Shown here: positions 1-7,170 of the stretch, piece by piece
Layout: each line of letters starts with the position of its first letter
How positions within the stretch are numbered: position 1 is the stretch's first letter
Assembly: GCA_007745835.1 (NCBI GenBank)
Contig: CP036424.1
Span: forward strand, 248,001 to 312,000
From: Planctomycetes bacterium MalM25
Lineage (GTDB): Bacteria > Planctomycetota > Planctomycetia > Pirellulales > Lacipirellulaceae
Direction: 5' to 3'
DNA: 64,000 bases
Position numbers and translations under genes: made by a program
The notes under the pieces: generated by a model
The model's database searches: none
What the model saw: only the letters and a program-made list of their open reading frames with translations
What the model was told of the DNA's origin: nothing

Positions 1-207
1 CGATCGACGCCGGCGCCCCCCGCGGCCCCGTCGAAGGTGCGGGCCGTGCCGCTGCGGATCAAACTCTCCCCCGAGGCGATCGCGAAGCTCAAGCAGCAGG
101 CTCAAGCCAAGGGGGCGACCCCAACCGCCCCGGGCGGACGGCGCCTGGTGGTGCTGCGGATTCGGGTGAAGCCGGCGAATAAGCCAACGCAGCCTTCGAG
201 CAAGTAA
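1..207 (+). CDS. 3' end of an unidentified protein gene
   Basis: The frame is open from the first base to a TAA at 205-207, giving the last 68 residues of a protein that starts outside the window. The visible part is rich in Pro, Ala, Lys and Arg, with a basic stretch (PLRIKLSPEAIAKLKQQAQA) and a beta-strand-like segment (RRLVVLRIRVKPAN) near the end. The composition suggests a low-complexity, possibly nucleic-acid-binding tail, but I do not recognise a family. It is read as coding because codon usage and GC-rich third positions match the neighbours and the frame has no stop. Confidence 0.55.
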   Translation, partial: RSTPAPPAAPSKVRAVPLRIKLSPEAIAKLKQQAQAKGATPTAPGGRRLVVLRIRVKPANKPTQPSSK

Positions 208-314
208 GGCTGGCCTCCTCACGCGTTGGGCGCCGTTTGGCTTCCAAGACGCGACGCGGGCCGGGCGAGTCGGTATCCTAGAGGGATTCCCCTCCGCCCC
301 GAATCACCCCGCGC

Positions 315-743
315 ATGATCGCCACCTCCCTGTTATCGCTGGTGCTGCTGGCCCTCGCGGGCGTGCTGTTCGACGCGCACCGCCGCGATTGGCGCCGCGC
401 CGACCAGCCGGACGAGGACCCGGCGGCCCACCGCTTCGCCCGTTCTCGTTTCCACAGGCGGCGTTTGGCAACGGGCGTGATCGCGGTGCTGGGAGTGCTG
501 GTCGCCATCTGGCCGATCGTGCCCCGTGAGCCGACGTCGGTGCTCGTGTACTTGGTGGCGTTGTGTGGGCTAACGTTAGCGCTCATCGCCTTCGCCGCGA
601 CCGACGCCTGGGCTTCGGGGAAGTACTACCAGGGCGAGTCCCGCCGTCGCTTGGCTGAGCACGCCACGCAGCTCCGCGAGGCGATCGACCAGCGACGCTT
701 GGCGGGCGAGGTGGCCGGCGATTCGGAGGCCGGCCGCGTCTGA
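315..743 (+). CDS. small membrane protein of unknown function
   Basis: A 142-residue protein. An N-terminal hydrophobic helix (about residues 3-20) is followed by an Arg-rich stretch, then two further hydrophobic helices (about 52-68 and 73-96), so roughly three membrane spans with a charged, probably cytoplasmic C-terminal helix. The stop overlaps the start of the next gene (TGATG at 741-745), so the two are almost certainly translated as a coupled pair. No family is recognised. The ATG at 315 puts the hydrophobic segment at the N-terminus and was kept as the start. Confidence 0.7.
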   Translation: MIATSLLSLVLLALAGVLFDAHRRDWRRADQPDEDPAAHRFARSRFHRRRLATGVIAVLGVLVAIWPIVPREPTSVLVYLVALCGLTLALIAFAATDAWASGKYYQGESRRRLAEHATQLREAIDQRRLAGEVAGDSEAGRV

Positions 744-1393
744 TGGACCCCCTCCGTTTCGCGATCGCCGCCGTCCCTTTGGCCGCCTACTTGGTGCTGC
801 TGGGGCTGATCAATCTTCGTCGTCGGCCGACGGTGGTCTCCGGGGCGAGCGACGTGGCGACCCTCGGCCTCGCCCTAACCGGGCTGGTGATGATCGGGCC
901 GATCTCGCTCTTCTGGCCCGAGCACGCCTCGGAGAGCTTGGGCGATTTCGTGTGGCTCTTCCTGCTCGCCTTCTATTGGTTGTGGGTGGTGCTGATCGTC
1001 ATGCTCGGTCGCCCCCGGCTGGTGATCTACAACCTGACCGCCGAGGAGCTCCGGCCAGTGCTGTCGGAGGCCTCCCGGCGGATCGACCCGAGCGGGCGCT
1101 GGGCGGGCGACAACTTGTCGCTGCCGAGCGTGGGCGTGCAGGCGCACCTCGACTGCCTCGCCTGGATGCGGAACACGAGCCTTGTTTCGAGCGGGGGGCG
1201 GCAAGACCTGGCCGGCTGGCGGCGTCTGGGCCGCACGGTGGAGCGTTCCTTACGGGACACCGAAACCCCTCCGAGCAGCCGCGGGGCGAGCCTGCTGGGC
1301 GTTGGCGTGGGGTTGCTGGTGATGAGCGTGGCCCGCCTGGTGAGCGATCCGCCCGCGGTTTTGGCCGCCTGGCAGCAGATTATTGCCGGCTGA
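743..1393 (+). CDS. membrane protein of unknown function
   Basis: A 216-residue protein whose ATG shares a base with the upstream stop. Hydrophobic segments lie at about 5-24, 38-58 and 68-88, followed by a soluble domain of about 90 residues and a final hydrophobic segment near 183-200. The soluble part has no motif I can name. Coupled translation with the upstream membrane protein suggests the two act together in the inner membrane. The function is unknown. Confidence 0.7.
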   Translation: MDPLRFAIAAVPLAAYLVLLGLINLRRRPTVVSGASDVATLGLALTGLVMIGPISLFWPEHASESLGDFVWLFLLAFYWLWVVLIVMLGRPRLVIYNLTAEELRPVLSEASRRIDPSGRWAGDNLSLPSVGVQAHLDCLAWMRNTSLVSSGGRQDLAGWRRLGRTVERSLRDTETPPSSRGASLLGVGVGLLVMSVARLVSDPPAVLAAWQQIIAG

Positions 1394-1494
1394 GCCCGCC
1401 TGGGGATTCGCCCGCGGGGTCCCCCCAGCCGGCGCCCCTTGACACCCGATCGCCAGGGTCGGCAAAAGCCCCCGACTTGACGTGGCGAAAAAAC

Positions 1495-1522
1495 TTGACT
1501 TTGCGATCTCCACAGGGATAAT
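1495..1522 (+). promoter_or_regulatory. sigma-70-like promoter ahead of the structured leader
   Basis: TTGACT at 1495-1500 is separated by 16 bases from GATAAT at 1517-1522. Both hexamers are near consensus, which stands out in DNA this rich in GC. The expected start of transcription is near 1529, more than 400 bases before the next start codon at 1937, so the transcript begins with a long non-coding segment. Confidence 0.6.
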
Positions 1523-1529
1523 CCCTCGA

Positions 1530-1780
1530 TCTCGCAACGGATGGGACGGGCTCACTCGGCCGGCGGAAGCTGGCCGAAAGGGTTGAGACCGCGGCCCAAT
1601 TGCCCGAGGGATGCAGGCGGCGGAAGTGCTCGGGGCCGCGCCCCGTTTAGGACTCGTACGCCACCCTCAAACCAGGATGAACCGTTGCGGTAGGAAGGAG
1701 TAGAAGCAAGGGAAGGATTCGCGAGGCGCCAAGCCGACGCTGGTGGATTGCCAGCCTGGTTCGGAGGCGCCAAATGACGC
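1530..1780 (+). ncRNA. candidate structured RNA or long structured 5' leader
   Basis: The gene-free stretch 1394-1936 holds several nested stems. A hairpin at 1556-1577 has a 9-bp stem (one G-U pair) closed by a GGAA tetraloop of the GNRA type. At 1590-1640 two stacked helices pair 1590-1595 with 1635-1640 and 1603-1608 with 1629-1634 around an asymmetric bulge. At 1725-1771 a GGCGCC/GGCGCC pair encloses an inner GCTGG/CCAGC stem. A good promoter lies just upstream and an intrinsic terminator follows the next small gene (2206-2237), so this could be an independent RNA or the leader of the 77-residue gene. I looked for RNase P, tmRNA and SRP RNA signatures and found none. Helices were found by eye and not folded. 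Confidence 0.35.
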
Positions 1781-1936
1781 AGGGACGTGTCGCCCAAGCG
1801 GAAAAAAGGCGGTCGAGGTGTAATCCCACACCACGACGGACGCTTTAAATCCTAGGACGACAGACCAATAGGACGACGCACCGCGGCTACCCGCTTGGAG
1901 CCGCCGTTGTCCCGAAACGCATAAAGGACCCCCGCC

Positions 1937-2170
1937 ATGCCCGATCCCACCCTCGGCAACGTCTTCGAAGCGATCCTCAAGTACGGCCACGACGAGGACT
2001 TTGTCCCGCGCGCTCATGACGAGGAGTTCGGCCCCACCGCCGCCCCCGCCGGCTCGCCGGAGAAGCTGGAAATCCTCGCGGAGCGCGTCCGCCAAGGCTT
2101 CCCGCTCTGGCACCAAGAGGACCGCGTGGATTACAGTGGCCTGACCGGCGCCGTCCGCCCCCGCGACTGA
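1937..2170 (+). CDS. small soluble protein of unknown function (77 aa)
   Basis: A 77-residue acidic protein with no signal peptide or membrane segment. It begins MPDPTLGNVFEAILKYGHDE and contains an amphipathic stretch (PEKLEILAERVRQGFPLW). The ATG is preceded by AAAGGA about 13 bases upstream, a weak but usable ribosome site. It is followed 35 bases later by a strong intrinsic terminator, so it closes its own transcription unit, probably starting at the promoter at 1495. No family is recognised. The long structured leader in front of so small a gene is its most unusual property. Confidence 0.65.
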   Translation: MPDPTLGNVFEAILKYGHDEDFVPRAHDEEFGPTAAPAGSPEKLEILAERVRQGFPLWHQEDRVDYSGLTGAVRPRD

Positions 2171-2205
2171 TCGCGGCAGCGAGCGACCCAATCGAATACG
2201 ACCAG

Positions 2206-2237
2206 CCGCCCGGGCCTCGCCGCCCGGGCGGTTTTTT
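2206..2237 (+). terminator. Rho-independent terminator
   Basis: A perfect 9-bp stem (CCGCCCGGG at 2206-2214 with CCCGGGCGG at 2223-2231) has an 8-base loop and is followed directly by six T residues (2232-2237). It ends the transcript of the 77-residue protein. Confidence 0.9.
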
Positions 2238-2347
2238 CGTGCAAGGACGGTTTACGCCGGTCGAATCGCCCCCCGATCGGGGCTCCCGCCACGCCCCGGG
2301 CAGCTATCCTTGGGGAGCCCCTAGCGCCGCCCCCTCCGACCGAACGT

Positions 2348-5062
2348 ATGCCCCGACACTCGCTCTCGCTGATCCTCCCACCGGTGATCGGGTTGCTGTG
2401 CGCGGTGGGACACGCCGCGCCCGAGACCCCGGCGGTCCCGAAGCCGGCCGATCCGGAGCCGAGCGCCCCGTCCGAGGAGCGCCCAAAGCCCGAGCCGCAG
2501 AAGTCCGAACCACCGAAGCCCAAGTCGCCGAAGCCTGAGCCCGCCGGGCTGCCCGAGACCATCACGCCCCAGGATTGGCTCGTCCTGCCGCGTGTCGGCG
2601 AGTACCGCCGGGCTCCGCTGCACGTCGATCCGGTCGAAGCGGCGATCGCCCGCGGCGGGTGGGAGCCCCCACGAGCGGGCGAGACGGTCACCTCAGTCAA
2701 AGGGGAGGAGGTCGCCTGGCGCGACGACGCCGAGCCCCGCACGGCGGACCTGGCCGGCGGCTACGCCTACGCCGAGTTCGATTCGCCCGCCGAGGGCGTG
2801 CTGCTGCTGGAGGCCAAGGGCTGTGCGGCGGTCTGCGTCAACGGCGAGTGGCTGCCGGGCGACCCGTACGGCGTCGGCTGGTTCCGCCCGCCGGTGCGCG
2901 TGCAGAAGGGGGCGAACCGGATCGTCGCGCACCTCGCACGCCCCACCGCCAAGCCGCGCCTGGTCCGGCCCGCCGCCGAGCACCAGTTGCTCGCCGACGA
3001 GGCGACGCTGCCCGACCTGGTGGTGGACCCCGCGCTGAACGAGCAAGCACGTCACGCTTCGATCCTCTTTGTGAACGCGAGCGATCAGCCACAGATCGGT
3101 GGGGCGCTCGTTGCGAGGTGGGCAGGGGAGGGGGGCGCGGCGCGACCAACGGTGCTCGATCGCCTCGAGTCGAGGATGATCACGTCGATCCCCTTCACGC
3201 TCCCCGACTTCCCCGCCGACTTGAAGGTGGGCGAGACCGCGACGCTGCTCGTTGACCTCATGGCCGAGAAGCCATCGAAGACGGACTCCCCCGCCAAGCC
3301 GCTCGCGACGGCGCGTTTAGAGCTGCGAGCCGTCGGCCCAGCCGAAGCTCGCACCAACACGTTCGTGAGCGAACTCGACGGCTCGGTGCAACCGTACGGC
3401 GTCTTGCCGGCCTCGACGCCAGGTGGCGATGCCGGCGTGCTGGTCGTGCTGCACGACGCGGGCCAGACGCACCGCGACTGTCTCGACGAGCACACGCCGC
3501 GGCCGCGGACCCATTTGATCGCGCCTTACGGCCGGGGCCGCTTCGGCTTCGACTGGGAGGATTGGAGTGCAGGCGATGCGTTGGAGGCGCTCGACGACTT
3601 CGTCTTGCAACAGAAGCAAGCCAAGCGTCCCGTCGACGCCGACAAGATCGCCCTCACGGGGCGCGGCATGGGGGGGCACGGGGCGCTGAGCCTCGCGACG
3701 CTCCACCCGGACCGCTTCGCCGCGGTCGGCGTGACCGACGGTTGGATCAGTTTCTTCACGCAACGCGGCTCGCTCGCCACGCCCCGCGACGCGGCCCCAA
3801 TCGCCCGGCTGCTCGGGCGGCAGGCGTCGGCCAACGACCCGTTGCGAGCGATTGAGAACCTCGCCGGCATGGGCGTCTCGGTCTGGAGCCTGGGGCGCCG
3901 CGGCGTGGCCCGCAACGAGAGCCGCTTCCTCCGCGAGCGGCTCGGCGAGTTCCACAACGACTTCGCTTACCGCGAGATCGACGCGGAGCGTCCCCTCAAA
4001 GAGACCTTGCGTGAGCAGGCCGATTGGCTGACCAAACGCCGCCGCCGCGACCACGGGTCGGCCGACCAAATCGAGCTGGCGACGCCCGACGTCGGCGTGC
4101 TGTCGCGCCTCGGCTGGGTGACGATCCAGTCGCCCGACCGGCAGGGAGAGATCGCCCGCGTCGAACTCCGCCGCGACGCCGAGCGGGGCGAGGTGGTCGG
4201 CGTGACCGACAACGTCCGGCGGCTGCGGATCTCGTTCACCGATTGGGACGCCGGCAAGAAAGACGTGCGGGTGAAACTCGACGGCGCCGCGCCGGTCCTC
4301 TACCGACCCCGTCGCGACGGCGACGCGATCTCCCTGGCGAGCAACGGGCGGGGCGTTTGGACTCGGGTCCGCGACCTGACCGATTCGGCCGACCCGATCC
4401 GTGGCCCCGGCCGGATAGGCGGCTTGTTCAAAGGGCCCGAGCGATCGGGCGGAGTGAAGCCGGCGCTCATGCGGCGACCGCTGCTCGTGTACGGCACGCG
4501 CGGCCCGCAGGCGGCCCGCGCGTGGGCCGCCGCGAAGGCCCGTTACGACGCGCAACTCTTCCTGTACCGGGGCGCGGGGCGGCTCACCGTGTGGCCCGAC
4601 CGGTCGTACGTCGGGCGGATCCGGCGGGGCCTGGTCGAGATCGATCGCACGGTCGTGATGTACGGCAACGCCGAGACGAACACCGCCTGGTCGCTCTTGC
4701 GGCAGGAGGCCTTCCTGCGCCGGCAACGGACGGTGGGCGTCGAGAACGGCCGCGCCACCCTCGGTCGACGCCCCGAGGCGGGCGACGACCTGGCGCTGGT
4801 CGCCGTGCGGCCCCGTCCGGGCGATCCCCGTTCGGGCCTGATTGTCATCGGCGGCTCGGGCCCGGTCGGCATGCGGATGACGACCCGGCTGCGCTACTTC
4901 TGGGCGGGCGTGAACTACCCCGATTACCTGCTGTACGGACCAGAGGCTATCAGCCCGCCGGCGGGCGCCACCCCCGAGGACGACGTCCGAGCCGCGGGCT
5001 ACTTCGACACGGACTGGGGCGTCGAGTCGGGCGGCATCCTGTGGCGCGACCTGGCGATTTGA
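2348..5062 (+). CDS. large secreted alpha/beta-hydrolase-fold protein, catalytic Ser replaced by Gly
   Basis: A 904-residue exported protein. A signal peptide (about 1-23, ending at GHAA) is followed by a Pro/Lys/Glu-rich linker to about residue 65. An N-terminal beta-rich region leads to a central alpha/beta-hydrolase (prolyl oligopeptidase or esterase-D-like) domain around residues 330-560. In planctomycete relatives the nucleophile elbow reads GHSMGGHG; here it is GRGMGGHG with Gly440 at the serine position (codon GGC, one base from AGC). The rest of the elbow (DKIALTG before it, LHPDRFAAVG after it) is conserved. It is therefore either a non-enzymatic relative or uses another nucleophile. 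The C-terminal 300 residues form a further domain typical of the family. It is a single gene with clear gaps on both sides. Confidence 0.8.
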   Translation: MPRHSLSLILPPVIGLLCAVGHAAPETPAVPKPADPEPSAPSEERPKPEPQKSEPPKPKSPKPEPAGLPETITPQDWLVLPRVGEYRRAPLHVDPVEAAIARGGWEPPRAGETVTSVKGEEVAWRDDAEPRTADLAGGYAYAEFDSPAEGVLLLEAKGCAAVCVNGEWLPGDPYGVGWFRPPVRVQKGANRIVAHLARPTAKPRLVRPAAEHQLLADEATLPDLVVDPALNEQARHASILFVNASDQPQIGGALVARWAGEGGAARPTVLDRLESRMITSIPFTLPDFPADLKVGETATLLVDLMAEKPSKTDSPAKPLATARLELRAVGPAEARTNTFVSELDGSVQPYGVLPASTPGGDAGVLVVLHDAGQTHRDCLDEHTPRPRTHLIAPYGRGRFGFDWEDWSAGDALEALDDFVLQQKQAKRPVDADKIALTGRGMGGHGALSLATLHPDRFAAVGVTDGWISFFTQRGSLATPRDAAPIARLLGRQASANDPLRAIENLAGMGVSVWSLGRRGVARNESRFLRERLGEFHNDFAYREIDAERPLKETLREQADWLTKRRRRDHGSADQIELATPDVGVLSRLGWVTIQSPDRQGEIARVELRRDAERGEVVGVTDNVRRLRISFTDWDAGKKDVRVKLDGAAPVLYRPRRDGDAISLASNGRGVWTRVRDLTDSADPIRGPGRIGGLFKGPERSGGVKPALMRRPLLVYGTRGPQAARAWAAAKARYDAQLFLYRGAGRLTVWPDRSYVGRIRRGLVEIDRTVVMYGNAETNTAWSLLRQEAFLRRQRTVGVENGRATLGRRPEAGDDLALVAVRPRPGDPRSGLIVIGGSGPVGMRMTTRLRYFWAGVNYPDYLLYGPEAISPPAGATPEDDVRAAGYFDTDWGVESGGILWRDLAI

Positions 5063-5294
5063 ATTGCGGTCGGTGAGAGAGAACGATCTCCGCTACGTGT
5101 CACGCGATCGGTGAGGTTCTTTCGACAGACCGTTCTTGGTGACAGCGCAAGTCTCTCCGGAGGGTCACTCATTTGTACTTAGCGGCTTCGCAGCAACTGC
5201 CCTCGGTGGGCCACACCGAAGAGGTTTCGCCTTTCAGCCATCGAGTGCATCGAGGGGGCTCCGCACACCACACCGGGATTGGCTAAATACCGCG

Positions 5295-5857
5295 TTAGGT
5301 GAAGGAAACCCCCACCCATTACTTGTTATCCGAATAGATGCTCGAAGTCAGGGCCGCAAATAACGATGAGCTTTTCGGCGCTGCTCAAATCTACGAATCA
5401 TGTGTACGGCGTGCTGAATGGCTACCGAAGAGCTCTCGTTTAGCTTGTAGCTTTTGCAAGGACACAGAGGGTGAGGTCATTCGTTTATGTGTCGATGACG
5501 CTGGAGCAGTTCTTGGCTTCGTTTCTGTATGGGAGCGGGATTCGTTTATTCACCATCTCTATGTTCATTCAGATGCAAGACGCATGGGCATTGGGACAGC
5601 CCTTCTTGACTCCCTCCATGCCTGGCTTCCGAAACCTTGGACGCTAAAATGTGTTACCGCAAATACGGTCGCAACTCGATTCTATCAATCCCTCGGATGG
5701 ACTTCTGATAGCACGATGCATGGGCCCGATGGCGAATACGAGTTGATGCGGTACATACGAGAAGGAGATGACGGATAACCATCGCATTCACACGGAGCCG
5801 GGCTTGCGAGGTTTTTCAAATGGAATACAAACTCTCCCGGCCCGGTGATGCGGGACG
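5295..5857 (+). mobile_element. lone integron-type gene cassette (GNAT gene plus attC)
   Basis: The left boundary is a core-site-like GTTAGGT (5294-5300), matching GTTRRRY. The right boundary is GTTAGCT (5857-5863) at the end of an attC-like site. Between them sit one gene and almost no spare DNA, as in integron cassettes. Base composition is clearly less GC-rich than the flanks. No integron integrase and no second attC are visible within the window, so this looks like a single cassette inserted at a secondary site or left over from a lost array. Boundaries assume cleavage between G and TT of each core site. Confidence 0.6.
5338..5778 (+). CDS. GNAT-family N-acetyltransferase
   Basis: A 146-residue protein with the GNAT fold. 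The acetyl-CoA pyrophosphate-binding segment reads RRMGIGTALL (about residues 81-90, fitting R/Q-x-x-G-x-G/A). It is preceded by a beta-strand that carries HHLYVHSDA and followed by the C-terminal motif TRFYQSLGW. The substrate cannot be read from the sequence. The gene fills most of an integron-type cassette, and its stop codon (TAA at 5776-5778) lies inside the attC site, as is common for cassette genes. Codon usage is much less GC-biased than the neighbours, which supports acquisition by transfer. The ATG at 5338 gives the standard length for the family. Confidence 0.85.
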   Translation: MLEVRAANNDELFGAAQIYESCVRRAEWLPKSSRLACSFCKDTEGEVIRLCVDDAGAVLGFVSVWERDSFIHHLYVHSDARRMGIGTALLDSLHAWLPKPWTLKCVTANTVATRFYQSLGWTSDSTMHGPDGEYELMRYIREGDDG

Positions 5858-5863
5858 TTAGCT
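5774..5863 (+). other. attC recombination site (59-base-element type)
   Basis: The site starts with GATAAC (5774-5779) and ends with GTTAGCT (5857-5863). Between them CGCATTCAC (5783-5791) can pair with GTGATGCG (5845-5852), leaving one unpaired T. GCCGGG (5797-5802) pairs with CCCGGC (5836-5841). An imperfect inverted repeat with a single extrahelical base on one arm is the hallmark that integron integrases use for strand choice. The arrangement resembles attC sites I recall from marine planctomycetes. The core sites deviate slightly from RYYYAAC/GTTRRRY. Confidence 0.65.
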
Positions 5864-5909
5864 GCGGCGGTGGCCCCAACCGAGGTCTGCATCCGGGGCC
5901 AGCTAACGT
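5855..5909. repeat. inverted repeat at the cassette's right edge
   Basis: ACGTTAGCTG (5855-5864) is matched exactly by CAGCTAACGT (5900-5909), and inside it GGCCCC (5872-5877) pairs with GGGGCC (5895-5900). The left arm includes the attC core site, so the palindrome straddles the cassette boundary. Eight bases (5864-5871) remain unpaired on one side only. It may be a target structure for insertion or a second, degenerate single-strand recombination site. Confidence 0.6.
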
Positions 5910-5982
5910 GCAAAGGAGGCGTCGACCTTTGCCCTGTAGGGATCAGGTCGCCTAGCGAGAACGCGAAGCGCTTCTCGCCGGA

Positions 5983-7140
5983 TCAAACCCGCTCGAGGAT
6001 CGTGGCGATCCCCTGTCCTGCGCCGATGCACATCGTCGCCAGGCCGAACTGGGCGTTGCGGGCGATCATGGCGTGCAGCAGGGTGGTCGCGATCCGCGCG
6101 CCGCTCGCGCCGAGCGGGTGGCCGATCGCGATCGACCCGCCGCGGACATTCACCTTCTCCTCGCTAAGGTCGAGCATCCGCAGGCAGGCGAGGCTCTGGG
6201 CGGCGAACGCCTCGTTGAGTTCGACGAGGTCGATGTCTTCGAGTTGCAGTCCGGCCCGCTTGAGCGCCTTGTGGGTCGCCGGCACGGGGCCGGTCCCCAT
6301 GACGCACGGGTCGACGCCCGCCACCGCGGTCGCGCGGACCTTGGCGAGGGGCGAGAGGCCGAGCCCCTTCGCCCGTTCTTCCGACATGACGAGCATCGCA
6401 GCGGCGCCGTCGTTCAGTGGCGAGCTGTTGCCCGCGGTCACCGTGCCGATCCCCGGCATGAAGGCGGGTCGCAGCTCGCCGAGCGCCTTGAGGCTCGTGT
6501 CGCGGCGGACGCACTGGTCGGTGGTGATTAGGGTCCGCTCTCCCGCTTCGTTGCGGCCGTAGACGGGCGTGATCTCGGGGGCGAACTCCCCCGTGCTGTG
6601 CGCCATGGCCGCTTTGCGGTGGCTGGCGAGGGCGAATTCGTCCTGCGCTTCGCGGCTGATGCCCTGGGTCTGCGCGAGGAACTCGGCGGTGACGCCCATC
6701 ATCAGCGCCCCCTTGCTGGTCCGCTGGAACAGCTTCGGATTGAGATCGATGCCGGCGTCCATCGGGTAGTGGTGCATGTGCTCCACGCCGCCGATGATCT
6801 GCGCGTCCTCGGCGCCGGCGGCGATGGCGTGGGCGGCCTGGTTGAGCGCTTGCAGGCTGCTGCCGCACAGCCGGTTGACGCTCGCCCCCGCGGCGGAAGC
6901 GGGCAGGCTGGCCATCAGCGCGACTAGGCGCCCCACGTTCAGCCCCTGCTCGCCCTGCTGCTGGGTGCAGCCGAGGATCACGTCCTCGATCGCCGCCGGA
7001 TCGACGCCCGTCCGTTCGATCAGCGCGCGCACGACGGCGACCGCCAGGTCGTCCGCGCGGACGTCGCGGAAGACGCCGCGCTCGGCGTGGGCGCGGCCGA
7101 TCGGCGTGCGGACGGCGTCGATGAGGACGGGCGTGGGCAT
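5983..7140 (-). CDS. fadA: acetyl-CoA C-acyltransferase (3-ketoacyl-CoA thiolase)
   Basis: A 385-residue thiolase, the last step of beta-oxidation: cleavage of 3-ketoacyl-CoA by CoA to acetyl-CoA and a shortened acyl-CoA. The nucleophile is Cys92 in NRLCGSSLQ. The other catalytic residues are His341 in IAIGHPLGASG and Cys371 in CIGAGQG, and the NEAFA motif is present. The length is normal for FadA. It lies 30 bases downstream of the multifunctional hydratase/dehydrogenase gene on the same strand, so the two form the usual alpha-beta pair of a fatty-acid oxidation complex in the cytoplasm. A hairpin after the stop (GCGAGAA/TTCTCGC near 5956-5979) has no T-run. Confidence 0.93.
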   Translation of the reverse strand: MPTPVLIDAVRTPIGRAHAERGVFRDVRADDLAVAVVRALIERTGVDPAAIEDVILGCTQQQGEQGLNVGRLVALMASLPASAAGASVNRLCGSSLQALNQAAHAIAAGAEDAQIIGGVEHMHHYPMDAGIDLNPKLFQRTSKGALMMGVTAEFLAQTQGISREAQDEFALASHRKAAMAHSTGEFAPEITPVYGRNEAGERTLITTDQCVRRDTSLKALGELRPAFMPGIGTVTAGNSSPLNDGAAAMLVMSEERAKGLGLSPLAKVRATAVAGVDPCVMGTGPVPATHKALKRAGLQLEDIDLVELNEAFAAQSLACLRMLDLSEEKVNVRGGSIAIGHPLGASGARIATTLLHAMIARNAQFGLATMCIGAGQGIATILERV

Positions 7141-7170
7141 GGGCGGCTGGGGTGTGGGAGGGGTGAGCGT

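Noticed and set aside
1530-1936. RNase P RNA, tmRNA or SRP RNA in the structured leader
   Set aside because: None of the conserved cores (such as GAGGAAAGTCC for RNase P, a tRNA-like CCA end for tmRNA, or the SRP GGAAG/GCAG tetraloop region) could be placed.
5200-5300. A possible second attC or an attI site upstream of the GNAT cassette
   Set aside because: Only the GTTAGGT core is present. I found no matching left arm or paired L sites, so the boundary is noted but no second attC is claimed.
5136-5363. A 75-codon frame just upstream of the GNAT gene
   Set aside because: It crosses the cassette's left boundary and overlaps the GNAT start, has no ribosome site or motif, and is most likely chance.
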